Shown piece after piece: positions 1 to 11,487 of a DNA stretch of 64,000 nt. Origin of the DNA: Bolinopsis microptera (Eukaryota > Ctenophora > Tentaculata > Lobata > Bolinopsidae). Every line of letters starts with the position of its first letter. Position 1 is the stretch's first letter. The position numbers were made by a program, and so were the translations under genes. Under the pieces are notes generated by a model. That model saw nothing but the letters and a program-made list of their open reading frames with translations. It was not told the DNA's origin and did no database searches. The stretch lies in the NCBI RefSeq assembly GCF_026151205.1, contig NC_087072.1, forward strand, positions 25,013,799 through 25,077,798, written 5' to 3'.

Positions 1-1815
1 TATGAGACGGCTAAATGATGCGAATAATAAATCCTCAGAGCTCCCAGTACTCTACATTAAAAACACTTTCCAACTACAAAACTTAACCACAAAACCAGCT
101 CTGAGCACTATTTCTAGGTTATGAGACGGCTAAATGATGCGAATAATAAATCCTCAGATCTCCCAGTACTCTACATTAAAAACACTTTCCAACTACAAAA
201 CTTAACCACAAAACCAGCTCTGAGCACTATTTCTAGGTTATGAGACGGCTAAATGATGCGAATAATAAATCCTCAGAGCTTCCATTAAAAACACTTTCCA
301 ACTACAAGACTTAACCACAAAACCAGCTCTGAGCACTATTTCTAGGTTCTGAAACGACTAAATGATGCCAATTATAAATCCTCAGAGCTCCCAGTACTCT
401 ACATTAAAAACACTTTCCAACTACAAAACTTAACCACTAAACCAGCTCTGAGCACTATTTCTAGGTTATGAGACGGCTAAATGATGCGAATAATAAATCC
501 TCAGAGCTCCCAGTACTCTACATTAAAAACACTTTCCAACTACAAAACTTAACCACAAAACAAGCTCTGAGCACTATTTCTAGGTTATGAGACGGCTAAA
601 TGATGCCAATTATAAATCCTCAGAGCTCCAGTACTCTACATTAAAAACACTTTCCAACTACAAAACTTAACCACTAAACCAGCTCTGAGCACTATTTCTA
701 GGTTATGAGACGGCTAAATGATGCGAATAATAAATCCTCAGATCTCCCAGTACTCTACATTAAAAACACTTTCCAACTACAAAACTTAACCACAAAACCA
801 GCTCTGAGCACTATTTCTAGGTTCTGAAACGACTAAATGATGCCAATTATAAATCCTCAGAGCTCCCAGTACTCTACATTAAAAACACTTTCCAACTACA
901 AACTTAACCACTAAACCAGCTCTGAGCACTATTTCTAGGTTATGAGACGGCTAAATGATGCGAATAATAAATCCTCAGAGCTCCCAGTACTCTACATTAA
1001 AAACACTTTCCAACTACAAAACTTAACCACAAAACAAGCTCTGAGCACTATTTCTAGGTTATGAGACGGCTAAATGATGCCAATTATAAATCCTCAGAGC
1101 TCCCAGTACTCTACATTAAAAACACTTTCCAACTACAAAACTTAACCACTAAACCAGCTCTGAGCACTATTTCTAGGTTATGAGACGGCTAAATGATGCG
1201 AATAATAAATCCTCAGAGCTCCCAGTACTCTACATTAAAAACACTTTCCAACTACAAAACTTAACCACAAAACCAGCTCTGAGCACTATTTCTAGGTTAT
1301 GAGACGGCTAAATGATGCGAATGATAAATCCTCAGATCTCCCAGTACTCTACATTAAAAACACTTTCCAACTACAAAACTTAACCACAAAACCAGCTCTG
1401 AGCACTATTTCTAGGTTATGAGACGGCTAAATGATGCGAATAATAAATCCTCAGAGCTCCCAGTACTCTACATTAAAAACACTTTCCAACTACAAAACTT
1501 AACCACAAAACAAGCTCTGAGCACTATTTCTAGGTTATGAGACGGCTAAATGATGCCAATTATAAATCCTCAGATCTCCCAGTACTCTACATTAAAAACA
1601 CTTTCCAACTACAAAACTTAACCACAAAACCAGCTCTGAGCACTATTTCTAGGTTATGAGACGGCTAAATGATGCCAATTATAAATCCTCAGAGCTCCTA
1701 GTACTCTACATTAAAAACACTTTCCAACTACAAAATTTAACCACAAAGCCAGCTTTGAGCACTATTTCTAGGTTCTAAAACGACAAAACGATGCGAATTA
1801 TAAATCTCCCACTGC
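1..1815. repeat. 119-bp satellite array, ~15 copies, entering from the left edge
   Basis: A unit of about 119 bp starting TATGAGACGGCTAAATGATG repeats head to tail from base 1 (starts near 1, 120, 239, 348, 467, 586, 704, 823, 941, 1060, 1179, 1298, 1417, 1536, 1655, 1774). Copies differ at a few diagnostic sites: TATGAGACGG or TCTGAAACGA, GCGAATAATA or GCCAATTATA, AGAGCTCCC or AGATCTCCC, and ACCAG or ACAAG. The copy at 239 has an ~11-bp deletion. The array decays into unique sequence after about 1800. It has no coding potential, and its left end lies outside the window. Confidence 0.97.
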
Positions 1816-2953
1816 GTAAGCCGGTAAACTAATTAACCGGCTAAAAAAGCTGAGACGGCTATTATGTATTATCGTAACGACATGATCACGGCCGTTAAAT
1901 GGCTATTAGTTGACTGTTCATAACAGCTGCTCTATATTTGTGCGCTCTATCATAAGGTTGTTTCAGAGCTGCTAAACTCCGGCTAATATAACAAGCCTTT
2001 TTATATAGCCATTTAAGAAGGAAAAATACTTAGCACTTTACAACCAACAATCACTCATGTTTTAAACCTTTATAGCGAGTCGGCATATTACAATTTTACC
2101 GAAGTCAATTATTTTTACTTGAAAAGTATAAGAGTTAAGACTGCAGAATCTTTAGTATTATAAGTATAAAAAGCAGAAAAACACGCCACATGAGGTCTCA
2201 AAATATAGATAACAGTAAGATTTTTAATCTGCCTGCACGTGAGATGGGGGGAATGTTTTTTATTCTTCTTCTTTGCAGGAAGTGGTAACCTGTTCTATCC
2301 CTCTAGTTCTTTTTGTTGTTACGCCACTGCTTGTTGTATTTCCTGCTATCACTGGTTGTGTGTTCCGGCCCTGTTAGTGTTCTTGGACAGCCAGGACTGT
2401 TTTTCTTTGCTCCTGATAAGATATTTATGATAAGATATTTATGAAAAATAAAATAAGGGGGAAAGGAATTATTCAACGTTTCAATGTGACAACATCGTAA
2501 TCAAACGTGGGATCAACAGAAATTTGACTCTCATAAATAATATTCAATTCGGATTTCAAATATAATAAGGAGCTAAATAAAGTAGTGTTTAAACCAAATT
2601 AATTGATGAGTACGCCCGTCTTATTATATGCTATAGATTGAGTTATACAATATCAATATATACATCTATGCATAATTTGATATGTATGAATCATGATTCC
2701 ACCTAATTTGTGAACGGAAATTATTGCGGAATCGAAACTTTTTAAATACAGTAAAACCCCGATTGACCGCGGAGTTTGGGGAAAGGAAACATCTGCGGTA
2801 AATCGGGGTTCGTGGTAAATCGGGGTTTTGTTTGTTTACATTATACTAATTGTATCGATGTAAATACGTTTGGTCAAAGAAGAGTCAACCTAAAAGTAAC
2901 AATTACATGGTAGTTCAGTACAATAATAAATATGTTGAGGATATCAACCTTAA
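1816..2953. other. AT-rich unassigned stretch with one hairpin motif
   Basis: I see no supported gene here. A short GCCGGT/ACCGGC inverted pair sits at 1819-1842. At 2754-2770 the sequence AAACCCCGATTGACCGC is matched by an inverted near-copy at 2795-2811, and the second arm is repeated at 2814-2828. This starts CAGTAAAACCCC, like the end of some Tc1/pogo-type elements. No partner end was found, so it is not called as a transposon. Confidence 0.4.
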
Positions 2954-3214
2954 CAAGATCCTGAAATCATTCTCAGACATGTAGACTTCCTCAAGTCTCA
3001 TGGAATTAAAATCAAGTCTGAGAATAGAAAGCTTCCATATCTGTATGGTACGACAAAAATGCACAAGGACCCTATTAAATTTCGATTCATTACATCTGGA
3101 AGAAATAGTTCCTTGCAGCAGTTGTCTGTAGCTGTTGGATTATGTTTGAAAACGTGTCTGAAAGTTGCTAAAAATTATTCTGGGATTAATCTTACTTCGG
3201 AATATGTATTTTAG
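2954..3214 (+). pseudogene. Penelope-like reverse transcriptase fragment
   Basis: A stop-free frame of 86 codons (TAA just before 2954, TAG at 3212-3214) encodes the N-terminal RT block typical of Penelope-like elements: LPYLYGTTKMHKDPIKFRF (about residues 27-45), then ITSGRNSSLQQLS. The K-x-H-K-x-P...R-x-I arrangement is the fingers region ahead of the first catalytic aspartate. Neither the palm motifs nor an endonuclease follow, so this is a short dead fragment. It complements the fragment at 19297-20691, which lacks this block, but there is no sign that the two were one insertion. Confidence 0.7.
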
Positions 3215-3428
3215 CATGACGTGTCATTCTTTTTGTTAGTTCGTTTTCAATTTTTGATCTTAATTTTAATTTTCAGTACGTTTTACCTAAAAATATCATT
3301 TTTTAGCTAGCAGAATGGTTTTCAGAGGGCATTAATGAAATGTACTATGAGCTGGTCCCAAGTCCAGACGCCATTTTATTCTTTGTAATTTTCAATAACA
3401 CTGTCTAGTCATTGACTACTGAATATAC

Positions 3429-3695
3429 ATGGAAACATATGTGGTCATAAGCTATCTATACTATACATTGCACATCGTTTATTAATTGTAATTAAAGCAA
3501 GTCATTGAATGTTTTATCTGGCAACAGTGCACTGGGTAGGAATGTGAGTGGGTACTGTGTATTTTTTGTAGCTCGCTCAATGGTGAATCTTAACGTAGGC
3601 CAATTTTATTTAGAGATATCAATTATATCATAGCCAAACTGGGGAAGGTTTTCATAGTCAACTTAAACAAGTTGTGATTACATTACATAAGCTGA
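3429..3695. repeat. Direct repeat, left copy (pairs with 6529-6800)
   Basis: The sequence from TGGAAACAT through TTGCACATCGTTTATTAATT and GCCAAACTGGGGAAGG recurs in the same orientation at 6529-6800 with substitutions and small indels. The pair brackets the tandem repeat and the hexamer array. It could be a very old pair of LTR-like ends, or the product of a tandem duplication. No TG...CA ends or primer-binding site were seen. Confidence 0.75.
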
Positions 3696-3714
3696 CGGTT
3701 ATTTTCGATTTTCT

Positions 3715-5225
3715 CAAGATCTAACTGATAGAATTTGAAATATTTCCTTGTGTTTGAAGTCATATCTCACGTTTGGCACATAGAAATTCGCGCAAACTTG
3801 CTCAGATTATCCGTCTTATAGACATGTGACTATCTGGAAAGTTTAAAGAAATTCTATCAGTTAGATCTTGAGATAATCGACGTTCGTCAAATATCGTACC
3901 AAAACCGCCAATTTGAGATATTTTAATGTGTTTGAAGTCATATCTCAAGTTTGGCACATAGAAATTTGCCCAAACTTGCTCAGATTATCCGTCTTATAGC
4001 CATGTAACTATCTGGAAAGTTTAAAGAAATTCTATCAGTCAGATCTCAAAATATATGCCTGCGTACCGTACCAATTTGTAATATTTCCTTGTGTTTGAAG
4101 TCATATCTCAAGTTTGGCACATAGAAATTCGCCCAAACTTGCTCAGATTATCCGCCTTATAGCCATGTAACTATTTGGAAAATTTTAAGAAATTTCTATC
4201 AGTAAGATCTTGAGATAATCGACTTTCGTCAAATATCGTACCGAAACTGCCAATTTGAGATATTTTAATGTGTTTGAAGTCATATCTCAAGTTTGGCACA
4301 TAGAAATTTGCCCAACTGCTCAGATTATCTGTCTTATAGCCATGTAACTATATGGAAAGTTTAAAGAAATTTTATCAGTCAGAGCTCAAAATATATGCCT
4401 GCGTACCGTACCAATTTGAAATATCTTCTTGTGTTTGAAGTCATATCTCAAGTTTGGCACATAGAAATTCGCCCAAACTTGCTCAGATTGTCCGTCTTAC
4501 AGCCATGTAACTATTTGGAAAGTTTAAATAAAATTCTATCAGTTAGATCTTGAGATACTCGACTTTCGTCAAATATCGTACCGAAACCGCCAATTTGAGA
4601 TATTTTCGTGTGTTTGAAGTCATATCTCAAGGTTTGGCACATAGAAATTCGCCCAAACTTGCTCAGATTAATTGTCTTATAGCCATGTAACTATCTGGAA
4701 AGTTTAAAGAACTTCTATCAGTTAGATCTTGATATAATCGACTTTCGTCAAATATCGTACCAAAACCGCCAATTTGAGATATTTTAATGTGTTTGAAGTC
4801 ATATCTCAAGTTTGGCTCATAAAAATTCGCCCAAACTTGCTCAGATTAATCGTCTTATAACCATGTAACTATCTGGAAAGTTTAAAAAAATTCTATCAGT
4901 TAGATCTCAAAATATATGCCCGCGTTTCCGCTAGAACGCACCAATTAGAGATATTTTCTTGTGTTTGAAGTTATATCTCAAATTTGGCATATAGAAATTC
5001 GCTCAAACTTGCTCATATTGTCTGTCTTATAGCCATGTAACTATTTGGAAACATTTTAAGAAATTCTATCAGTAAGATCTTGAGATAATGGACTTTCGTC
5101 AAATATCGTACCAAACTGCCAATTTGAGATATTTTAATGTGTTTGAATTCATATCTCAAGTTTTGGCACATATAAATTCGCCCAAACTTGCTCAGATTAA
5201 TCGTCTTATAGCCATGTAACTATCT

Positions 5226-5257
<32 letters not shown>

Positions 5258-5815
5258 GCCAAGTAGATTATTTGTAGATATTTGTAGATTAATGTAGAAT
5301 GGATAATCCACGAAAAAAGTGGTTGACATTCTACAAATTTATACATTTTATCTCCAAAAATTCAGTAGAATTTCTGGGCACATTTTGAGATTTACATTTT
5401 GTAGATAAATGTAGATATTTGTAGATTATTGTCAATGGATAATTCACGAAAATTCTACAAATTCTACAAAATTTATACATTTATCTCCAAAAATTCAGTA
5501 GAATTTCTGGGCACATATTTGAGATATACATTTTTTGTAGATAAATGTAGATATTTGTAGATTATTGTAATGGATAATTCACGAAAAAAGGTGGTGAATT
5601 AACGTATCCAAATATCTACAAAAATCTACTTGGCTCCCCCCCCCCTATCTGGAAAGTTTAAAGAAATTCTATCAGTTAGATCTTGAGATAATCGACTTTC
5701 GTCAAATATCGTACCAAAAACCGCCAATTTGAGATATTTTAATGTTTTTGAAGTCATATCTCAAGTTTGGCACATAGAAATTTGCCCAAACTTGCTCAGA
5801 TTATCCGTCTTATAA
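3715..5815. repeat. Tandem repeat of alternating ~179-bp and ~163-bp units
   Basis: The core TGTTTGAAGTCATATCTCA recurs near 3751, 3929, 4092, 4271, 4432, 4611, 4790, 4962, 5140 (as TGTTTGAATTC) and 5745 (as TTTTTGAAGTC). Long units (178-179 bp) carry GACTTTCGTCAAATATCG; shorter units (161-172 bp) carry AAATATATGCC and GCGTACCGTACC instead. Together they form a partly alternating dimer of ~340 bp. A MITE splits the array at 5226-5645. No coding potential was seen. Confidence 0.93.
5226..5645. mobile_element. MITE-like element with poly-G and poly-C ends and a 5-bp target duplication
   Basis: A 31-base G run (5226-5256) followed by AGCCAAGTAGATT is mirrored at the right by AAATCTACTTGGCT and a 10-base C run (5636-5645). 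TATCT flanks both sides (5221-5225 and 5646-5650); uninterrupted copies of the host repeat read AACTATCTGGAAAG, which gives the empty site. The interior holds a roughly 150-bp tandem duplication (TTTATCTCCAAAAATTCAG twice). No coding region. The superfamily is unclear: a 5-bp duplication (6 if one ambiguous C is counted) with G-run ends is not a signature I recognise. Confidence 0.82.
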
Positions 5816-6016
5816 ATCAAGAGGCTTGCATATAATGAACATGTTGACATGGGTGCAGAGTTGAGTCTGTACGGAACCTAGTCGTTTCAGTTCCTTGTTT
5901 ACTTGCCGTACAGCAAGGACATCCACTACTTTAGCCCGGCGAGGCACATAACTCACTCTACAACTCCATGTCAAAATGTTTTCATATATTCATAATGCCA
6001 TCTGGAAAGTTTAAAG

Positions 6017-6507
6017 TCAGGGTCAGGATCAGGATTCAGGATCAGGATCAGGATCAGGATCAGGGTCAGGGATCAGGGTCAGGGTCAGGTCAGGGTCAGG
6101 GTCAGGGTCAGGGTCAGGGTCAGGGTCAGGGTCAGGGTCAGGGTCAGGGTCAGGGGTCAGGGTCAGGGTCCAGGGTCAGGGTCAGGGGTCAGGGGTCAGG
6201 GTCAGGGTCAGGTCAGGGTCAGGGTCAGGGTCAGGGTCAGGGTCAGGGTCAGGGTCAGGAGTCAGGGTCAGGGTCAGGGTCATGGTCAGGGTCAGGGTCA
6301 GGGTCAGGGTCGGGTCAGGGTCAGGGTCAGGGGTCAGGGTCAGGGTCAGGGTCAGGGGTCAGGGGTCAGGGTCAGGGTCAGGTGTCCTGGGTCAGGTCAG
6401 GGTCAGGGTCAGGGTCATGAGTCAGGGTCAGGGTCAGGGTCAGGGTCAGGGTCAGGGTCAGGGTCAGGGTCAGGGTCAGGGTCAGGGTCAGGTCAGGGTC
6501 AGGGTTA
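6017..6507. repeat. (TCAGGG)n hexamer array
   Basis: About 490 bp of TCAGGG units with TCAGG and TCAGGGG slips and a TCAGGA-rich start. The G-rich strand has GGG runs spaced by three bases, so G-quadruplex folding is expected. TCAGGG is a known variant of the TTAGGG telomere repeat. The array begins directly after CATCTGGAAAGTTTAAAG, a piece of the neighbouring ~180-bp repeat. The open frames here (GQGQGS or VRVRVR) are products of the repeat, not genes. Confidence 0.95.
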
Positions 6508-6528
6508 ATTGTCGCCCACCCATTTTAC

Positions 6529-6800
6529 CATGGAAACATGTAGTCATAAGCTATGCTATATATATATTATACATTGCACATCGTTTATTAATTGTAATTA
6601 AAGCAACTCATTGAATGTTTTATCTGGCAACAAGTTATTTATACATAGTGTGCACTGAGTAGGAATGTGAGTATGCATTTTTTGTACTTATTAACGGTGA
6701 ATCCTAACGTGGGCTGATTTATTTGGTGATATCAATTATTTCATAGCCAAACTGGGGAAGGTTAATAAAACAAGTTGTAATTAAATTAAATAGCTGATAG
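6529..6800. repeat. Direct repeat, right copy (pairs with 3429-3695)
   Basis: Matches the left copy in the same orientation, including TTGCACATCGTTTATTAATT and GCCAAACTGGGGAAGG. It carries a small insertion (AGTTATTTATACATAGTG) relative to the left copy. Confidence 0.75.
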
Positions 6801-8815
6801 AGAAAACTTTTCGCAAATAAACTGTGAACATTGAACAGTGAACACATATAATTTGAGAGAGAATTGATTCCGGTGCACCGGACACATACATTATACTGTC
6901 CAGAGATATTATGGGAGTTCAAGCTTATTAAAAGATTTCTTTGAACTTTTGAAAAGTAGCAAAAATTGAGAAAAATTGATAATCTAAGGAGGGGATAGGG
7001 ATCAGTTGGTTCAAACATATAAGTAATAAAACATGTTTTATTTTGCAGAATTATACAATATGCATATGTTATCGTCTTCGACTATAGGGGATGAAGGGGC
7101 GATGACGTGATTATATAATATATGATAAAGTTCCAGGTGGTGACTAATTGAAGGCGTGTAAGTGTGAGGATGAAGAATCAGCCTTGATGCATGAGCTGGA
7201 AGGGTGAACGAGGTAAAAATATGTACATGGTACAATTTCATAGAAACTGAGAACAAAAATCCTTTACATCAGTACAGACCGATATGCTTGCCTTCAATTA
7301 CAAACCTTGCTTTAAAAATGAAATTGTTATTCAAGTTAAAAGCCTTCGAAGTTTTTTAAATAAACTATCGCATGATATTGTATATCAATCAAATTGCAAC
7401 TCTTAAGTTTAACTTGTTGTTTAATTGTATTACTGAGTCATAAATGAACACTTGTAGTACGTACCTATATGGCGGTTGATCTGCAACTTGTCCCATGCTG
7501 ATGAAACCTGATAATTAAAATATTTGTTGTAAATATCTATAATATTCACACTAGATTCTAGACGGCAAAGTTCGAATTGCAGTCGGAACTGCAGAGTGGA
7601 GACGTACATTTTGTTAATTTACTAAAGTAACTGGTAAAAACACTTCTATGGAAATAAAACCAGGTTATATAATAAATTTATAGTCTATTAAACTACATCG
7701 ATAATAGTATATTATATGGATAACAATAATAATAATATCAGTTTCGGCTGCTCAGGTCAAAATCCGAAAACCTATCATTTTATGCAGCCTAGATTTAATG
7801 ATTCAAATAAGAAGCGCAGTGTTTCTAAAGTAAGACCGTAGACTTTTACAATAGCTGGATCAGCTATGGCTTAAGGAAAAACAATATATGCTCTTCGCAT
7901 AAAAAAAACACAATTAAAACGAATGCAAAATTTGTGATTCTACTTCTAGGATGACATATCAAAAATATTTTTAAATAGGACTCAGCGCAATCAGGCGTAA
8001 TCTAAACTAGTTTATTGATACTTCAACTTGGCTTTGCTTTATATTAAAATCTCAGCATTTTGATCCAGCGAAAAATTCTATTTGTACCTCGACTCATATG
8101 TCATACGAAACAGTACACTAGAAAATACTGCTCAACAATTTTAACTTCTGAAGGCGGCTCTGTATCATTCTACATTCTGACAACAGTCCTTCTATGCTAT
8201 GTCAACAATTTAAAAACATATTCATTCAACTTATAGGATTTCAAGGTATTACACAAGTGGCAATGATGAATCATGGATGATAATTGATTATTGACGAAAA
8301 CTCGACAAGCAAGTTTGAAACCCAAAGTAAGAAATCGGGATCAAATATGATTGACACGTAACGCGCGCGTATAACATGTGCTTATCCAATGCGAAACTAA
8401 AAGTGGTGAAAATGGAAGAATCGACTGTAGAGTGATTTAGCGCGACCGGAACATGCTGCTGAGGTGTTTGATTCCAAAGGCAAAACCGCGGCGCTGTATG
8501 TCTTTAAGTTCAACTCTGATTTTACAGTATCCTCAACTGCAATGCTACAACCACAGATTTCAATTCATCAAGCTGCTCAACTTCTGCAAACCAACTATTG
8601 TCCCCTGGCTCTTAACTACATCGCCTTCGGCGCGCGAAAAGCATGGCATGCAACGTATGTCAAGTTATAACTGCAAACTGATAATACTCTCTCAGTCTCA
8701 CTCTATCAGGCCGCGCAAACGCCCTCACTACGTTCGGGCGTTATCATGCGCGGCCCTCAGAGCGCGAGAGTATTATTTTGTTATACTACTCCATTTGATC
8801 AATGTATATGGCGGC
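6801..8815. other. Unassigned AT-rich stretch with a GC-rich inverted repeat at ~8685-8776
   Basis: I see no recognisable gene; the short open frames here show no family motif. At 8709-8757 GGCCGCGC and GCGCGGCC bracket CAAACGCCC...GGGCGTTAT, and outer arms AATACTCTC (about 8682) and GAGAGTATT (about 8767) extend the palindrome. This looks like the folded end of a small mobile element, but no boundaries are visible. Confidence 0.45.
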
Positions 8816-10003
8816 CAAGTCCAAAATTTGCAGTGCAAAATTCAGAATTTGGCCGTTAAATTTTTTTGGAGGCCTAAATTAACAAAAATTGCGCCCGTTG
8901 TTTCGTTTTGGCGGACGCTAGATTTCCATTTCACTATAACTATTAATATAAGCTCTAATCAGCTCACCTTATAATAATAATATCGAAACATCAGTACACT
9001 ACGCGTGCCACGTTCAAGTTGGGCTTATTACATAATACTATACATTACTAGTATACATTAAAATACGCTCGTGCCGCGCATTCATTTACCACAGACTAGC
9101 TATTATATATATACACCACATCTCCGCAAGCAATCCGTGCGCGCGTGCTCGCGGCAAGTTGACATGGTAACGAACGGAAGTAAGTAAGTAAGTAAGCAAG
9201 GAACACGCCATATATTTGACCCACCTATACTACTGCAATCCCAAGAATCCACGTTTTTCTGCAAAAATGTCCATTCGTAACCTTTCACTATTGCCTTTTT
9301 ACAAAAGGGTGAAAAGAAAAAAATCGACTTTCTAGAATAAGGTTGAAATGTGATTTAGAATCGATTCCGAAAATTTCATGCAAAAATTTTGAAAACTGAT
9401 TGAGTTATTCCCAAATTGATGAAATCAATTCCTCGAATATCGCGAACAAAAATATAATACGGGCAATTTTGTTTATTTTTTGGGGTATTTTCGCCTTAGT
9501 AATAGTAATAGTATCCACATTTAAACAGATATAAAGCTATAACTGACAGAGAATATGTGGTTTAGGCCTACCTTTCATATAAAGTTAGTCTCATCCAAAA
9601 ATATTGATACTTGACTAATTTATGGGACGAAATCTACCAAATTTAGTGCGTATGCCCAAATATGGGCATATGGTTTTTGGCTCATAACTCAGTCATTTTT
9701 TGTCCAATCTTGATGAAATTTCATATACGAGTTCAGGAGACCACTAGCTACAAGTAGAAGCACCATGAACCTGGGTTTTGGGCATATTCAGGGTATTTGG
9801 CTAAATTGGCCTAATTTGGACCAAATATGGGCGTGGCTGCCCCGCGGGCACCGTTTGGCGGTTGGGGTCCGGGACCCCCACAAAAGTTCGGTCACTGGTC
9901 CTAGTTTGTTGGTCAACCACTATCTCGATAAATTCAAGTTTCACAAAAATACCCATTGCCCCCCCCCCCCCTCCCCCCCCCTCCCCCCCCTCCCCCCCCT
10001 TAA
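8816..10003. mobile_element. Element of the TTAA-flanked, homopolymer-ended family (left end unclear)
   Basis: From about 9300 to 9999 this matches the element at 38056-38939 in the same orientation (TATCGCGAAC, CATATAAAGTT, GTGCGTATGCCCAAATATGG, CATATACGAGTTCAGG). It ends in a C-rich run (9959-9999, broken by single Ts) followed directly by TTAA (10000-10003), as that element does. A second matching patch at 8825-8880 (AGAATTTGGCCG) suggests the element reaches left of 9300, but no G-run end is visible, so it is truncated or rearranged. No coding capacity. Confidence 0.65.
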
Positions 10004-10009
10004 AGAATG

Positions 10010-11003
10010 ATCTGTGTTTCTTATCAGTCACTTTGTTGAATTTCTGTTATTAATGTAGCCTAGACTTAGACCGTTCCAGGTAGACCTTCGTTGATAAAGT
10101 AGTTTTTAATTTTCACCTCTGGTTGCGGAGTTTTTCATTATCGAGTTTCAATTATTGTAAAGAGTATTTGCTAATTTTCTGGATGTTGATCTTCTTATCA
10201 ATGTTTAACAATAAAATGGGCAGCAGAGGAGACACTTACATATTCTATGAAGTCTAAGTCCTTACAAATTTGTCCTGGAAGCTGCAGTTTTTTCCAACAA
10301 AACGATTACAAAAAGATTGGAGGCTAATCCTTTCGTGTTTTGTACCTGCTGTTACCGTCTTTTATCTTTTTATTTAGTACTAATATTTGTAATCGAGTTT
10401 AAATATATTTACCGACATGATGTCGCAATATGTCTTGTAGGCCGTAGGGCCATCATGTGATCAAATGTTCAATGATATTAATTGGTGACAACGTTATCGG
10501 TTTGTGCCATTAAGCAATCCCCATTTTTCTTCGATCAAAGTTGTTGTTGATAGTGATACTAGATAATACATGTATATATATAGTAGATAGTATTAGCACC
10601 GTCAGCGGATAGGACCGCGTACATTATGAAAATCGAAATGCAGTCTGAAAATCAGTTAAGTAATTAAACACATATTATTATTTACCTAAGTTATTTGTAG
10701 TTGTACTGATAATTTTTTCCTAGCTTTTAGAGGATGTTTGACGTTTTTGAGTCCCATTAGGTGCCCTTCATAGCTGACCAACTTTTCCAATCTTTTCGAC
10801 CTCTTTTAAAGCAAATTTTTGCCACTTTACCACTATTTACCACCTTTCTTGTTTAAAAAGTGATCAAATTGCATGAAACGCGGAGAAAATTGCTTTTCAA
10901 AAAAACTTAGTTTATTTTTCGTTCGAAGAATACTTAAATCACCAATATTTGTAGTTGGAATGGAGTTCAGTAAATTGGGCAGATTTTAGTAATCAGGAAT
11001 CAC
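10010..11003. other. Unassigned AT-rich stretch
   Basis: I see no supported gene, repeat array or transposon end in this interval. Confidence 0.5.
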
Positions 11004-11487
11004 TACCTTATCGGACTTTATTTGGACGGACATTACACGAACGGACATAATTATGAACGGACATTAATATGAACGCTCGAAGGCATTCAAAACCATCAAA
11101 AATCCGAATTTTATTCAATTTATTGACGTTTTTAATTTTAGCAAATGATTTTTAAATCCATTTTTTATACAGTATGTAAGAAAAGCAGTCATTGAGCAGT
11201 AAACTGTAAAACTGTTAAAATATGTGTACATGATCAGTGTCTAATATCACATATCTTCTTCATCAAATGGGTTTTCGTGCACGAAATAGTCCATGCTTAA
11301 ACAAGGATCAGTGATTTCTAGCTTTATGGAAACCTTTTTTTTAAATCAAACTACCCCGGTCCTGCATTTCAGTGTTAACTTTTACAAGCCATTCGGCGTG
11401 AAGTGGTTTTTATCTTAGACAACTTTAGGTTAACCTTAACATCACGTGGGGCTTTCCTAGCACTGTTTTATTACCTCCCCTGAACTA

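Noticed and set aside
3240..3420. Further Penelope-like coding sequence after the TAG at 3212
   Set aside because: No continuing RT motif could be read in any plus-strand frame.
5968..6614. Open frames of Gly/Gln/Ser or Val/Arg repeats
   Set aside because: They are translations of the TCAGGG hexamer array; length and composition follow from the repeat alone.
8453..8974. 173-codon open frame as a gene
   Set aside because: No recognisable motif; it runs through a palindromic, mobile-element-like stretch and a neighbouring frame is equally open.
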